A DNA stretch of 64,000 nucleotides, taken from the NCBI GenBank assembly GCA_030532125.1, contig JAUNLU010000002.1, positions 53,897 to 117,896 on the forward strand, in the 5' to 3' direction. The notes beneath the pieces were generated by a model. That model was not told the origin of the DNA, searched no databases, and saw only the letters and a list, made by a program, of their open reading frames with translations. The position numbers and the translations under genes are program-made. The stretch is from Trueperella sp. GTDB taxonomy: Bacteria > Actinomycetota > Actinomycetes > Actinomycetales > Actinomycetaceae. Of this stretch, positions 1 through 9,217 are shown piece by piece (the first letter of the stretch is position 1; every line of letters begins with the position of its first letter).

Positions 1-837
1 GAATGCCTAATTAAATCGGGTGCATTTGACAGTATGGGGTACTCGCGCCGGGCGTTACTTTCAGTTGCTGATGATGCAGTGGATGCCATTGTGCCAGTTA
101 AGCGCAATGAAGCTGCCGGGCAGTTTGACCTATTCAGCGATATTGGCCAGCAGGAAGACGACGTAGTTTCAGTAGTTGTCCCTGAACTAGAAGAGTGGAC
201 TAAGAAACAGAAACTAGAATTTGAAGCTGACATGCTGGGACTGTACGTTTCCGATCATCCGCTATCGGGGATGGAGAGCCGGCTGGCTGCCGTTGCTGAC
301 CACACCGTCGTCGATCTAATCAGCCAAGATGAACCGGTAGACGGTCAAATGGTGACAGTGGCGGGCATTATTAACAAGGTAATCACCCGGGTGGCTAAGA
401 AGAGTGGTCGGATGTGGGCCAGCATCGAATTAGTCGATTTGACCGGATCGATTGAGGTAAATGTTTTCCCGAAGACCTTCGAAGAATATCGTGAGCTGGT
501 GGTAGAGGGCGCAGTGGTGACGGTAAAAGCCCGGCTTTCGGTGCGGGATCAGAATCTACAATTGCACGCCAGTAGCTTGGAACAGCTCAATATCGAAGAG
601 GTAACTGCCGACGCACCGATAAACCTGAAGCTCTCCGAGCGGATGTGTACCGAAGACCTAGTTGCTCGACTCGGGGAAACGCTATTGCAGTATCCCGGTG
701 CGGCACCGGTATTTTTGCATGTGGTACAGGCAGATGGCACCGCAGTAGTGCAGTTGGGGGCGCAGTATCGGGCGCACCCTGATCCCAGCTTATTTGCCGA
801 TTTGAAGGTACTGTTGGGGCGTGACTGTGTGCTCTAG
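1..837 (+). CDS. dnaE: DNA polymerase III subunit alpha, C-terminal part (5' truncated by window)
   Basis: Open from the first base, so the window holds only the last 278 residues of replicative polymerase DnaE. The fragment begins in the helix-hairpin-helix region (CLIKSGAFDS) and continues through a segment with YVSDHPLSG, typical of bacterial PolC/DnaE tails. It then enters an OB-fold nucleic-acid binding domain at about residues 114-186 (VTVAGIINKV, WASIELVDLTG, EVNVFPKTF). The last 70 or so residues form the small tau-binding-type C-terminal region. Polymerase and PHP domains lie upstream and are not visible. The next gene is convergent. Confidence 0.93.
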   Translation, partial: ECLIKSGAFDSMGYSRRALLSVADDAVDAIVPVKRNEAAGQFDLFSDIGQQEDDVVSVVVPELEEWTKKQKLEFEADMLGLYVSDHPLSGMESRLAAVADHTVVDLISQDEPVDGQMVTVAGIINKVITRVAKKSGRMWASIELVDLTGSIEVNVFPKTFEEYRELVVEGAVVTVKARLSVRDQNLQLHASSLEQLNIEEVTADAPINLKLSERMCTEDLVARLGETLLQYPGAAPVFLHVVQADGTAVVQLGAQYRAHPDPSLFADLKVLLGRDCVL

Positions 838-889
838 TTACAGTTCGTTAGCTAGTGCCTAGTGCAGCTGAGTGGCTAGTTCAGGCTGG

Positions 890-1108
890 TTATTGTTCGG
901 TTACTCGGTAGCTAGGGGAGCCGGATAGGGTCAGACTAACCTGGTCTCCAGCTTGTAGTTGATGAGTGCGGCGAGTTTCTACCACGCCATTAACTAGTAC
1001 CAGCCCCTCGGTTATCAGTTCGCGGGCGTGTGCGCCCGATTCCGCTAATGCGGAGAGTTTTAAGAATTGTCCCAGTCTAATTGGCAGTCTGACGGGGTAG
1101 TCTTCCAC
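890..1108 (-). CDS. small S4-domain RNA-binding protein
   Basis: A 72-residue protein that is almost entirely one S4 RNA-binding fold: IRLGQFLKLSALAESGAHAR is followed by a glycine-rich turn (LVLVNGVVETRR) and a terminal strand. Stand-alone S4 proteins of this size (YbcJ/RqcP-like) bind rRNA or stalled ribosomes, but I cannot assign a specific partner. The start is GTG at 1108, preceded by AAGGAG at good spacing. It lies 23 nt downstream of the DedA gene on the same strand and is probably cotranscribed with it. Confidence 0.8.
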   Translation of the reverse strand: MEDYPVRLPIRLGQFLKLSALAESGAHARELITEGLVLVNGVVETRRTHQLQAGDQVSLTLSGSPSYRVTEQ

Positions 1109-1131
1109 ATTTCTCCTTGGTGCGATACCGA

Positions 1132-1686
1132 TTAATTTACTTCTACTGATTCTACTGTTTCGGCGGCGGAGATATCTTTGCTGACTTTTTTAGTGTGCCG
1201 AAACCACCACACTGCGGCGAACAAGATAACTGCGATTACTAATATGCCTAACGGTGAGCCAGCAGCTGCGCTAAATGCAGCTTTCCACACTGTCCAGCCA
1301 ATGGTGGAATAAATAAGTGCCCAAGCCAGGCAGCCGGGAAACATCGCTGCGGTATAACGGGGCCAGGTCATTCGGATAACGCCAGCTCCCATATTGATCA
1401 TGGTTTGAAAACCAACGGTGAGGAAGCTAAACGGGATAACCGGCCAGCCGCGCCGCTGCAGGGTGGCGATGGCGCGGGCGGTGCTGTCGGCGTGAATCCA
1501 GTTATAGGTGCGCAGCCGCCAACCACCGCGTGGTTTACCCCGAGTCATAATAAAATTCCCCATATACCGGCCGAGCCAGTAGGTTCCTTGGGCGCGGAAA
1601 AATACCACGCATAGTAAGAACAAATAAACTGGGACTACCGGACCGGTATAGATGAAATTCATCATCGAATCTATAACGCCAGACAT
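1132..1686 (-). CDS. DedA/VTT-family membrane protein
   Basis: An integral membrane protein of 184 residues with about four hydrophobic segments (near 15-30, 85-110, 118-138 and 145-162). YWLGRYMGN near residue 36 and the central region with FQTMINMGAGVIRM resemble the VTT/DedA core, whose members act as lipid flippases or proton-coupled transporters in the inner membrane. The protein is slightly short for the family, and the canonical glycine/arginine motif is only partly recognisable, so the family call is moderate. It has a basic, Lys-rich C-terminal tail. It is probably cotranscribed with the S4 gene downstream. Confidence 0.7.
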   Translation of the reverse strand: MSGVIDSMMNFIYTGPVVPVYLFLLCVVFFRAQGTYWLGRYMGNFIMTRGKPRGGWRLRTYNWIHADSTARAIATLQRRGWPVIPFSFLTVGFQTMINMGAGVIRMTWPRYTAAMFPGCLAWALIYSTIGWTVWKAAFSAAAGSPLGILVIAVILFAAVWWFRHTKKVSKDISAAETVESVEVN

Positions 1687-1850
1687 GTTCCTCAGAATAC
1701 TTACTAGACCGGACTGCGTCTAAACAATTGGCGAGGTGTCGCAAGAAACACGATTTTATTCCGCGTCAGAACTAGGTTTCACTACAGCTGTGCTGCTGGG
1801 TGTCGCTAAAATGGGTGTCTATTTGCGGGTATAGCCGGGAGGGTGGCCCC

Positions 1851-2255
1851 TTAAGTAGTGGATTCTGGAACGGCACACTGGGCACAAAGCCCAAACAGTT
1901 CCACAAAGTGGCTTATTTGGGTGAAGCCGTACTGTTTGGCGATCTGTTCACTCCACCCCTCAATATCGGCACTGGTTATTTCTTCACTGACGCCGCAGTT
2001 GCGGCACACCAGGTGGTGGTGGTGGCTACTGTCAGCGCACAGCCTAAACAGCTGTGTTTCGGAATTTTCTTGGCGCACTACATCCAGATCGCCATTAGTA
2101 GCTAGCGTCTGCAGATTGCGATATACGGTGGCGAGGCCAACTTCATTGCCTTGAGACACTAGTGCTTGATGTACCTCTTGGGTGGAGAGGAAACTGTCCT
2201 GCTGGCGTAAAAAATCTATTATCGCCGTGCGTTGGCGAGTCATTTTCATATTCAC
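1851..2255 (-). CDS. zur: zinc uptake regulator Zur (Fur family)
   Basis: A Fur-family repressor of 134 residues. The N-terminal winged helix contains the recognition segment GLATVYRNLQTL (about 40-51). The dimerisation domain has the His cluster SSHHHHLVCRNCG (about 76-88), a second CxxC pair near the C-terminus (LCAQCA) and a metal-site glutamate in VSEEIT. Two CxxC pairs plus the His run are what Zur/FurB proteins use for structural and sensing zinc. It is the last gene of the znuA-znuC-znuB-zur operon, 7 nt after znuB. A Zur-type operator precedes znuA, so autoregulation is likely. Fur as opposed to Zur is judged from context. Confidence 0.9.
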   Translation of the reverse strand: MNMKMTRQRTAIIDFLRQQDSFLSTQEVHQALVSQGNEVGLATVYRNLQTLATNGDLDVVRQENSETQLFRLCADSSHHHHLVCRNCGVSEEITSADIEGWSEQIAKQYGFTQISHFVELFGLCAQCAVPESTT

Positions 2256-2262
2256 TGCATCG

Positions 2263-3111
2263 TCACTTCCGATACAAAATTCGCGCTAAAACTGGATGAG
2301 TTATCGCCACCAGGGCATAGAGCCCGACGGCGAGCAACACAATTGTTGCCCCCGGTGACCAGGGATGGAAGAAAGTGATAACCAGCCCAGTAACCGAAAC
2401 TACAGCGCCGATTAGCATTGCGGAAATCATGGTGTCGCGGAAAGAGCGGGCCACGATCTGGGATATTGCCACTGGAACTACCATCAGCGCAGAAACCATC
2501 AGGGCTCCCACCACTCGCATGGCCACTGCCACAGTAAGCGCTGCTGTTACTGAGATCAGTACGGAGAGCACTTTAGTGGGGAGTCCAGAGGCGCGGGCAA
2601 ATTCTTCATCGTGACACAGGGTGAATAGGGCAGGGCGCAAGCTCAGCCCCACAGCTAATACCACTACGGCTAGTATCACGGTTAGCCAGGCGTCGGTTCG
2701 AGTTACGGTAGAGATCGATCCGAATAGGTATGAGTTCAGATTAGATGTGGTGCCGCCTGCGATACCGATTAGCAATACTCCGCCGGCAATACCGCCGTAG
2801 AAAAGCAAGGCGAGTGCGACGTCACCGGAAGTGTGCCCGCGATCGCGCATCCACTCAATTAGCAGTGCGCCTATCACAGCAGCAACTATTGCCCCCGGTA
2901 CTGCCCAGGCATCTTTATTGGCGACTCCAGCCACTGAGCCGGCCAGCCAGCCCAGGGCGACGCCGGTCAATGCAATATGGCCAATGCCGTCGCCGAGCAG
3001 CGTCAACCGGCGTTGTACTAGGAAAGTGCCTACTGTTGGAGCAGCTAGGCCAACTAGTAATGCCACAATTAGTGCCCGTTGCATAAGCGGGGAAGAAAGC
3101 AGCTCTATCAT
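2263..3111 (-). CDS. znuB: zinc ABC transporter permease
   Basis: A polytopic membrane protein of 282 residues in the ABC-3 (ZnuB/TroC/MntB) permease family, with about eight hydrophobic helices and no signal peptide. Family features include QRRLTLLGDGIGHIALTGVA near residue 35, the loop that couples to the ATPase, and the conserved VVGALMVSALMVVPVA segment near residue 200. It overlaps the ATPase gene by 4 nt (ATGA-type coupling) and is followed by zur 7 nt later. Zinc rather than manganese is inferred from the His-rich binding protein and the Fur-family regulator in the same operon. Confidence 0.93.
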   Translation of the reverse strand: MIELLSSPLMQRALIVALLVGLAAPTVGTFLVQRRLTLLGDGIGHIALTGVALGWLAGSVAGVANKDAWAVPGAIVAAVIGALLIEWMRDRGHTSGDVALALLFYGGIAGGVLLIGIAGGTTSNLNSYLFGSISTVTRTDAWLTVILAVVVLAVGLSLRPALFTLCHDEEFARASGLPTKVLSVLISVTAALTVAVAMRVVGALMVSALMVVPVAISQIVARSFRDTMISAMLIGAVVSVTGLVITFFHPWSPGATIVLLAVGLYALVAITHPVLARILYRK

Positions 3112-3872
3112 AGGGTGCCTGCCATAACTGGAGAGCGGTAGTGCGGATGCTCGGTGCCGTGCGCGTGGTGATTATCCTGACCAACTAGTAGCCCGTGGTC
3201 ACATTCACTGTGTTGCACAATCTTGCCTTGTTCCAACACCACTGCTTCGTCAATCAAATATTCAATTTCGTATAGTTCGTGCAGTACCAGAATTAGGGCT
3301 ACTCCCGCCCGGTGCTGCGCTTCTAGCGTCTCAATAAGCGCCGCCCGAGAGGCGGCGTCGATCCCGGCGAATGGTTCATCTAAGATGAGCAGCTCGGGCT
3401 TGCGTACCAAAGCGCGCGCCGTCGTCACCCGTTGTTGTTGCCCGCCGGAGAAAGTCTGGACTGATTCATTGGCGCGATGTGCTAGCCCAACCAGGTCTAG
3501 TGCCGCCATGGCTTTTTCGCGCCAGCCGCGCCCGGGGCGCAGCTTGGAGCCGTATACCAATCCAGCTGCAACGGTTTCTAGGGCAGTGGCTGGTACGCCC
3601 GAAGTGGCGGTAACTCGCTGCGGGGCGTACCCAATTTTTTCCCACGGCACCTGGCGACGCCGAGATAGCGGTGTCCCAAATAACTCAATACTGCCGCGTT
3701 GGACCGGGGTAATGCCCATCAAGGTGCGGATAAGGGTGGATTTGCCGGAGCCATTGGCGCCCAGCACTGCGAGCGTGCGCCCAGGAGTTAGCTCAAGGTC
3801 AACTCCACGTAAGATATGGGCTGACCCCAGCTGTACATGTAGGTCAGTTATTTCTACTACTGGCTCTGGCAA
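3108..3872 (-). CDS. znuC: zinc ABC transporter ATP-binding protein
   Basis: A cytoplasmic ATPase of 254 residues energising zinc import. It has Walker A (GANGSGKST, about 38-46), the signature FSGGQQQRVTTARAL, Walker B LLILDEPFAGID and a switch His in LILVLHELYEI. The C-terminal tail is His-rich (DNHHAHGTEHPHY), which may buffer zinc on the cytoplasmic side; such tails occur in some ZnuC proteins. It sits 30 nt after znuA and overlaps znuB by 4 nt. Confidence 0.94.
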   Translation of the reverse strand: MPEPVVEITDLHVQLGSAHILRGVDLELTPGRTLAVLGANGSGKSTLIRTLMGITPVQRGSIELFGTPLSRRRQVPWEKIGYAPQRVTATSGVPATALETVAAGLVYGSKLRPGRGWREKAMAALDLVGLAHRANESVQTFSGGQQQRVTTARALVRKPELLILDEPFAGIDAASRAALIETLEAQHRAGVALILVLHELYEIEYLIDEAVVLEQGKIVQHSECDHGLLVGQDNHHAHGTEHPHYRSPVMAGTL

Positions 3873-3902
3873 ATCCTGCCCCTTTCCATTGTGGCCTGCA
3901 GT

Positions 3903-4925
3903 TTAGCAGCCGTTGGCTGCGAGCAGCCGCTTGAAGTTTTCTTCGACTACTGCCATATAGTCCTTATTGGGGTCGCGCTGGCTGGCAACTGGGTCCAGCA
4001 CTGCAGCTTTCAGACCGCTTCCTTCAGCGATGCTCTCTACGGTGCGCAGCTCGGCATCGGAGGTGGCAAAAATTGTATCCACTTGATACTGCTTTGCCAG
4101 GTCAGCGATTTCTTTCACTCGAGCTGGTGAGGGCTCGATCTCCGGGTCGATCCCGGCGACGCCGATTTGCACCAGGTTGAATCCGTCAGCCAAATATCCG
4201 AAAGCTTCGTGGCTGACAATAAAAGCGTTGGTGCGGCAGGTGGTAGCTTCGAAAGCAGTTTCGTACTTGTCGGCCAGGTCTTCGAGCTGCGTCTTCAGTT
4301 CCTGAGCCCGGGTGGTGTAGGCGTCTTCCTGTTCTGGATTTAGTTTGCTCAGTTCCTTGGCAATCACTGGGGCAATCTGCGCCATCCGGTCGGGGTCGGT
4401 CCAAAAATGGGGATCATGGGTGCCGTGATCGTGATTGTGTTCTTCTGGGTGGCTGGCGTGGTCGTCATCCTGGTCATCGTCGTGTTCACTATGGTCGTCA
4501 TCCGCAGTGGCTTCATCTTCCCGGTTCAGGAAGTCGTCATTTATTCCCCCGGGAGCCGTCCTAGCGGCGAGTTCCGGATACGGCAGCAACTCGGCGTATT
4601 CAGCAACATTTAGGGATTTGAGATTAGCCGCTGCAACGGCGTCGTCAATCGCTGGTGCAACTTTAGCGGCGTAAATTACCAGATCAGACTGTTGCATCTT
4701 GGCGATATCGCTCGGGGATAGTTCTACGCCATGAGCACTTCCACCGGGGGGAGTGAGGTCAGTTATCGCCACCGTGTCACCGGCAATTTCTTCCACTAAG
4801 TAGGTAAGTGGGTAGAACGATGTGGTGATATGTAGCTTGGCGGCGTCAGTGGCGTCAGTGGCAGGGGAGCAAGCAGCCAGGGCAAGTCCTAGGGCGCCAG
4901 TGAGGGCAATAATTTCTTTTCTCAT
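3903..4925 (-). CDS. znuA: zinc-binding lipoprotein of ABC transporter
   Basis: An extracytoplasmic solute-binding lipoprotein of 340 residues. Residues 1-18 are a lipoprotein signal and the lipobox LAAC gives Cys19 as the acylated residue. A SBP_bac_9 fold follows: TSFYPLTYLVEEIAG, a His ligand in GSAHGVELSP, then an acidic/His-rich loop at about 140-172 (clusters DDDHSEHDDD and HNHDHGTHDPH), then IVSHEAFGYLA and a late aspartate. The long His/Asp loop is the hallmark of zinc as opposed to manganese binders. It is the first gene of the operon. There is no Shine-Dalgarno sequence, and the predicted transcription start is essentially at the ATG. Confidence 0.95.
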   Translation of the reverse strand: MRKEIIALTGALGLALAACSPATDATDAAKLHITTSFYPLTYLVEEIAGDTVAITDLTPPGGSAHGVELSPSDIAKMQQSDLVIYAAKVAPAIDDAVAAANLKSLNVAEYAELLPYPELAARTAPGGINDDFLNREDEATADDDHSEHDDDQDDDHASHPEEHNHDHGTHDPHFWTDPDRMAQIAPVIAKELSKLNPEQEDAYTTRAQELKTQLEDLADKYETAFEATTCRTNAFIVSHEAFGYLADGFNLVQIGVAGIDPEIEPSPARVKEIADLAKQYQVDTIFATSDAELRTVESIAEGSGLKAAVLDPVASQRDPNKDYMAVVEENFKRLLAANGC

Positions 4926-4932
4926 AGGAAAA

Positions 4933-4961
4933 AGTCTGAGCTAAATGAGAATCATTGTCAA
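4933..4961 (-). promoter_or_regulatory. znuA promoter overlapped by a Zur operator
   Basis: On the minus strand TTGACA (4956-4961) is a perfect -35 box. After a 17-nt spacer CAGACT (4933-4938) fits a weak -10, and the znuA ATG follows 7 nt later. On the plus strand TGAGAATCATTGTCA (4946-4960) is a 7-1-7 palindrome of the form TGANAAT-N-ATTNTCA, the Fur/Zur consensus. It covers most of the -35 box. Zinc-loaded Zur binding here would block RNA polymerase; the function is inferred from sequence. Confidence 0.8.
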
Positions 4962-5245
4962 CTAGCTTGGTTGGTGAAGCACGCCTCAGTTACTGCCCGG
5001 CTAGCAACTGTGGACGCCGGCTAGCGATTGCTAGTGTGAACGGCCCCGCCTGCCTGCCTATCTAACCTCCTGTCCACCAGCAATGCGTGAAATTACGCGC
5101 ACAGTGCCAGCAGACTAGGGATTGCCGTTTTGGTTCCGTACACTAGAAGGGCATGGCCGCCGGGTTTCCGGTGTACTTATTAGGTCGCGGCATCCAGTCG
5201 CGACACTGGCGCTGCATCAGCCAGATGCAGGAAAGGAGAAACGCA
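4962..5245. other. intergenic region upstream of znuA and glyS
   Basis: This divergent spacer lies between the znuA promoter and the glyS start. It holds short repeats of GCTAGC-like sequence (for example CCGGCTAGC near 4998 and 5018) and a possible -10, TACACT at 5139-5144, for glyS. No matching -35, no T-box and no ORF with coding character were seen. A strong ribosome binding site, AGGAAAGGAG, ends the region just before glyS. Confidence 0.4.
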
Positions 5246-6640
5246 GTGGCCAAATCGGCGACTTCGCGTCTAGAAAGCGTAATTTCATTAGCGAAACGTC
5301 GGGGGTTCGTCTACCCCTGTGGGGAAATTTATGGCGGAACCCGATCAGCTTGGGACTACGGCCCGCTGGGAACTGAGCTAAAAGAAAACATTAAACGGCA
5401 GTGGTGGAAAGCCAATGTGCAAGGCCGGGACGACATCGTCGGTATCGACTCATCCATTATTTTGCCCCGCGCAGTATGGGAAGCGTCCGGGCACGTGTCT
5501 ACCTTCTCCGATCCACTAATTGAGTGCTTGAACTGCCATAAGCGCCTGCGGGAAGATGAACTGAAGGAACAGTACGCTGCCAAACACAATGTGGCAGAAG
5601 CCGACGTCGATATGGCAGATGTGCCGTGTCCGAACTGTGGCACCCGGGGCAACTGGACTGAGTCGCGGTCTTTCTCCGGCTTGCTAAAGACCTTCCTCGG
5701 TCCGGTAGACGACGAAAAAGGTTTGCACTATCTGCGCCCGGAAACCGCACAAGGTATTTTCATCAACTTTGCCAATGTGGTCAACTCGGCTCGAATGAAG
5801 CCGCCATTTGGTATTGCACAGGTAGGCAAGTCATTCCGTAACGAAATCACGCCCGGGAACTTCATCTTCCGCACTCGCGAATTTGAGCAGATGGAAATCG
5901 AGTTCTTTGTAGAGCCCGGAACTGACGAGGATTGGCATGAACACTGGATTCAGTCACGGCTGAATTGGTACGTGGATCTAGGGATCAGCCGGGACAATCT
6001 GCGGCTCTATGAGCACCCGAAAGAGAAACTCTCCCACTATGCCAAGCGCACCGTGGACATCGAGTACCGGTTCGGATTCCAGAACTCTGACTTCGGCGAA
6101 CTGGAGGGCATCGCTAACCGCACTGACTTCGATCTTTCCTCCCACATGGAAGCATCAGGTAAGAAACTGGATTACTTCGACCAGAAAGAAAATAAGCGCT
6201 ATGTGCCATACGTGGTAGAACCGTCGGCCGGGCTTACCCGCTCGCTAATGGCGTTCCTGGTAGAAGCATATGCGGAAGACGAAGCTCCTAACACTAAGGG
6301 TGGAGTCGATAAACGCACGGTGCTGCGCCTCGATCCGCGGCTGTCGCCAGTTAAAGTGGCGGTACTACCGCTATCGCGTTCCGCAGAGCTCTCGCCAATG
6401 GCCAAAGAATTGGCTGCGACACTGCGCAAGAACTGGAATGTCGAATTTGACGACACTGGTGCAGTTGGCCGCCGGTACCGCCGGCAAGATGAAATTGGCA
6501 CTCCGTACTGTGTGACGGTGGACTTCGATTCCCTAACTGACCAGTCGGTTACTATCCGGGATCGGGACACTATGGAACAGATCCGCCTGCCCTTAGCCAA
6601 GGTAGAGTCTTACCTCGCCACTAAGCTGATTGGGTGCTAG
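5246..6640 (+). CDS. glyS: glycyl-tRNA synthetase (dimeric, class II)
   Basis: Charges tRNA-Gly in the cytoplasm. It is 464 residues long, matching the alpha2-type GlyRS of actinobacteria. It shows motif 1 ([12 protein letters not shown]), CxxC pairs of the insertion zinc site (CLNC near 87, CPNC near 126), motif 2 ([20 protein letters not shown]), motif 3 ([14 protein letters not shown]) and a C-terminal anticodon-binding domain ([13 protein letters not shown]). GTG at 5246 is chosen because AGGAAAGGAG precedes it and it gives the family length. An in-frame ATG 93 nt upstream would add a non-conserved tail. dusB overlaps its 3' end by 7 nt. Confidence 0.94.
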   Translation: MAKSATSRLESVISLAKRRGFVYPCGEIYGGTRSAWDYGPLGTELKENIKRQWWKANVQGRDDIVGIDSSIILPRAVWEASGHVSTFSDPLIECLNCHKRLREDELKEQYAAKHNVAEADVDMADVPCPNCGTRGNWTESRSFSGLLKTFLGPVDDEKGLHYLRPETAQGIFINFANVVNSARMKPPFGIAQVGKSFRNEITPGNFIFRTREFEQMEIEFFVEPGTDEDWHEHWIQSRLNWYVDLGISRDNLRLYEHPKEKLSHYAKRTVDIEYRFGFQNSDFGELEGIANRTDFDLSSHMEASGKKLDYFDQKENKRYVPYVVEPSAGLTRSLMAFLVEAYAEDEAPNTKGGVDKRTVLRLDPRLSPVKVAVLPLSRSAELSPMAKELAATLRKNWNVEFDDTGAVGRRYRRQDEIGTPYCVTVDFDSLTDQSVTIRDRDTMEQIRLPLAKVESYLATKLIGC

Positions 6641-7866
6641 CGCTGAGTGCGGTAGCGACAGTACAACTCGGGGAAGTAAAACTCGGCACGCCGATTATGC
6701 TGGCCCCGATGGCGGGGGTAACTAACCCGCCATTTCGGCAGCTGTGCCGGGAGTTCGCCGAACAAGCTTTGGCTGAACTCCCGGGCCCAGCTGTGGCTCC
6801 GGTACGGGGAACACTAGCTCCAGCGGGGCTATACGTGTGCGAAATGATTACTTCGCGTGCCCTATTGGAGCGAATCCCGGAAACAATGAATATGATTCAG
6901 CCGGATCCGGGCGATCCAGTGCGCTCTATTCAGCTCTATGGGGTGGAACCGGCAAATATCTATCAGGCAGCAAAGCTGCTGGCTGCCCAAGGCTGGGCCG
7001 ACCATATCGACTTGAATTTCGGGTGCCCGGTGCCGAAAGTTACCCGCAAAGGCGGGGGCGCGGCATTGCCCTGGAAACAGGATTTATTCTCCCAAATAGT
7101 GCAAGCTGCAGTGCGCGGCGCTGCTGAGGGTTCGGAAAGTCGGGACCATTTGGTACCCGTAACTGCAAAACTGCGTATCGGGATCGACGCCGATCACGAA
7201 ACTTTCTTGACTGCGGCGGAACTCTGCGCTGCAGCGGGGATTTCTGGGCTCACTTTGCATGGGCGAACTCTGACGCAGCACTATTCTGGCACTGCTGACT
7301 GGGATCGCATTGCCCAGTTGAAATCAGCTAGTGAATTGCCGGTATTTGGCAATGGAGATGTATTTGAAGCTGACGATGCTGAGCGCATGATGGCCCAAAC
7401 TCAATGTGACGGGGTAGTAGTAGGGCGCGGCTGTCAGGGCCGCCCGTGGCTGTTCTATGATTTGGTGGCTAGTGCCCATGGGTCATCCGCCCGGATGCGG
7501 CCAAGCCTGCGCCAAGTTGCTCAAATTGTTATGCGCCATGCGGAACTCTCGGTGGAACACTTCGGCAGCGAAGAACGTGCCCTGCGCGAGATGCGCAAGC
7601 ATGTGGGCTGGTATATGCGGGGCTTTGAAGTCGGCGGCAAAATACGCGGCCAACTGCATTTGGTCTCTGAGCTGGCACAGTTGGAATCACTACTCAATAG
7701 CTTGGATTTGGACCAGCCGTTCCCGCAGGCAGCTATCGGTAAACGCGGCCGTGCCGGCGGGGAAAAACGCGCGCATCTGCCAGAGGGATGGTTGGATAGT
7801 CCCCAGCTCACCGCTGCACAGCAACAGCGTATTCATGAAGCAGAGTTAGCTGATTCTGGCGGATGA
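6634..7866 (+). CDS. dusB: tRNA-dihydrouridine synthase (DusB type)
   Basis: A flavin enzyme of 410 residues that reduces uridines in the tRNA D-loop. The TIM-barrel signatures are [15 protein letters not shown] near 25, the catalytic Cys in [45 protein letters not shown] and [12 protein letters not shown]. The C-terminal helical RNA-binding region follows. A Pro/Ala/Leu-rich insertion at about residues 43-66, after the first barrel strand, is common in actinobacterial homologs. Start GTG 6634 overlaps the glyS stop codon by 7 nt, so translation is probably coupled. Confidence 0.92.
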   Translation: MLALSAVATVQLGEVKLGTPIMLAPMAGVTNPPFRQLCREFAEQALAELPGPAVAPVRGTLAPAGLYVCEMITSRALLERIPETMNMIQPDPGDPVRSIQLYGVEPANIYQAAKLLAAQGWADHIDLNFGCPVPKVTRKGGGAALPWKQDLFSQIVQAAVRGAAEGSESRDHLVPVTAKLRIGIDADHETFLTAAELCAAAGISGLTLHGRTLTQHYSGTADWDRIAQLKSASELPVFGNGDVFEADDAERMMAQTQCDGVVVGRGCQGRPWLFYDLVASAHGSSARMRPSLRQVAQIVMRHAELSVEHFGSEERALREMRKHVGWYMRGFEVGGKIRGQLHLVSELAQLESLLNSLDLDQPFPQAAIGKRGRAGGEKRAHLPEGWLDSPQLTAAQQQRIHEAELADSGG

Positions 7867-7868
7867 CG

Positions 7869-7874
7869 TAGGCT
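7869..7874 (+). promoter_or_regulatory. candidate -10 for leaderless dgt transcript
   Basis: TAGGCT lies exactly 6 nt before the dgt GTG, and no Shine-Dalgarno sequence is present. The spacing predicts transcription starting at the start codon. The hexamer overlaps the end of the 14-nt gap after dusB, so a second, operonic transcript is also possible. Confidence 0.5.
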
Positions 7875-7880
7875 GTTATC

Positions 7881-9128
7881 GTGCATAGTTACTCATTAGA
7901 AGATCGGGAGCGCTGGGCAGCTGAATCGGCAAAAAGCCCAACCCGTACCGATTTTGAACGCGACCGTGCCCGAGTGCTGCACTCTTCGGCATTGCGTCGG
8001 CTCGGTGCTAAAACCCAAGTTGTGGGGCCAGAGTCAGATGATTTTATTCGCACTCGGCTCACGCACTCGCTCGAAGTGGCACAGATTGGCCGCTCACTGG
8101 CGAAAAATTTTGGTGCCGACCCAGATATCGTGGAAACAGCTTGTCTGTGCCACGATATTGGACACCCACCTTTTGGGCACAATGGGGAACGGGCGCTCAA
8201 TGACGTTGCCGCTGATATTGGCGGGTTTGAGGGTAATGCTCAGACGCTGCGCGTAATAACGCGGTTAGAACCCAAGCGCTTTCATCCAGATGGTGCTCCT
8301 GCCGGCTTAAATCTGACGCGCGCTATTGTAGATGCCACGGCGAAATATCCTTGGCTGCGCGGTGCCGGGCCTAAGGGAGTAACAGATCCTAAATTTGGTG
8401 CCTATGCCGATGACGCTCCGGTGCTGAACTGGGCACATGGCGATCATGGGCACCGACGGTGCGCAGAAGCGCAGATGATGGATCTAGCCGATGACATCGC
8501 CTACTCGGTACACGATTTAGAAGATGCAATTGTGCGCCTGGCATTACGGCCTCAAGAATATGCGGCCAACCGCGCTGCGCAGCGAGATGCGGTTATTGCC
8601 TCAACTCAGCGGTGGTACGGCAGTGAAGTTTCCGAAAGTGAATTAGCTGCCGCAGAAAAACGATTTTTTCAGATGAGATCATGGCCAGAAACTTTCACTG
8701 GTACGCTGCGGGATCTCGCCCAAATTAAAGACCTAACCTCTGATCTAATCGGCCGTTTTGTCTCGGCGGTATGCTCGGCGTCGATCACCGCAGATAACCA
8801 AACTATTGGGCGCTACAGTGCGGATATCGAAATCCCGCCAGCTACAGTGGCAGAAATACTGTACCTAAAGGGGCTGGCCGTGCATTATGTAATGGCGCCG
8901 CGGGAAAGTGAACCGATATTTTTTGAGCAGCGCTCGCTCATTTTTGATTTGGTGGATGCGATTTTGGAAGATCCGCTAACCCGGCTAGAACGCCAGTTTG
9001 CTGATCTATGGCTCCAGAGCAATACCGACGCCGAACGGTTGCGAATCGTGGTAGACCAAGTAGCGTCACTTACCGATCAGTCGGCGCGGATGTGGCATGC
9101 GCGCTACTGCGGTATGCTGCGGCACTGA
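7881..9128 (+). CDS. dgt: deoxyguanosinetriphosphate triphosphohydrolase-like protein
   Basis: An HD-domain hydrolase of 415 residues that removes triphosphate from dGTP or other dNTPs. The N-terminal signature is LEDRERWAAESAKSPTRTDF and RDRARVLHSSALRRL. The metal site reads RLTHSLEVAQIGR (first His), CLCHDIGHPPFGHNGE (HD) and DDIAYSVHDLEDA (distal Asp). This short form lacks the extra segments of E. coli Dgt, as expected for actinobacteria. It is followed by dnaG, an order also seen in mycobacteria (Rv2344c-Rv2343c). Confidence 0.92.
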   Translation: MHSYSLEDRERWAAESAKSPTRTDFERDRARVLHSSALRRLGAKTQVVGPESDDFIRTRLTHSLEVAQIGRSLAKNFGADPDIVETACLCHDIGHPPFGHNGERALNDVAADIGGFEGNAQTLRVITRLEPKRFHPDGAPAGLNLTRAIVDATAKYPWLRGAGPKGVTDPKFGAYADDAPVLNWAHGDHGHRRCAEAQMMDLADDIAYSVHDLEDAIVRLALRPQEYAANRAAQRDAVIASTQRWYGSEVSESELAAAEKRFFQMRSWPETFTGTLRDLAQIKDLTSDLIGRFVSAVCSASITADNQTIGRYSADIEIPPATVAEILYLKGLAVHYVMAPRESEPIFFEQRSLIFDLVDAILEDPLTRLERQFADLWLQSNTDAERLRIVVDQVASLTDQSARMWHARYCGMLRH

Positions 9129-9205
9129 CCCTTACTGGGTACTATTTGCCACAGTTGCATACATCGGGCAGCCGGTGACGCAGAAAAAGTGTGGGAGTAA
9201 GTGGG

Positions 9206-9211
9206 TAGAAT
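9206..9211 (+). promoter_or_regulatory. candidate -10 for leaderless dnaG transcript
   Basis: TAGAAT is followed by 6 nt and then the dnaG GTG. There is no ribosome binding site between them, and no convincing -35 was found. Confidence 0.55.
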
Positions 9212-9217
9212 TAAGTC

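Noticed and set aside
5153..5245. Upstream in-frame ATG extending glyS by 31 residues
   Set aside because: The extension is not like GlyRS N-termini, and a strong AGGAAAGGAG site precedes GTG 5246.
4962..5245. T-box or other riboswitch before glyS
   Set aside because: No T-box sequence (UGGN-type) or terminator/antiterminator pair was recognised.
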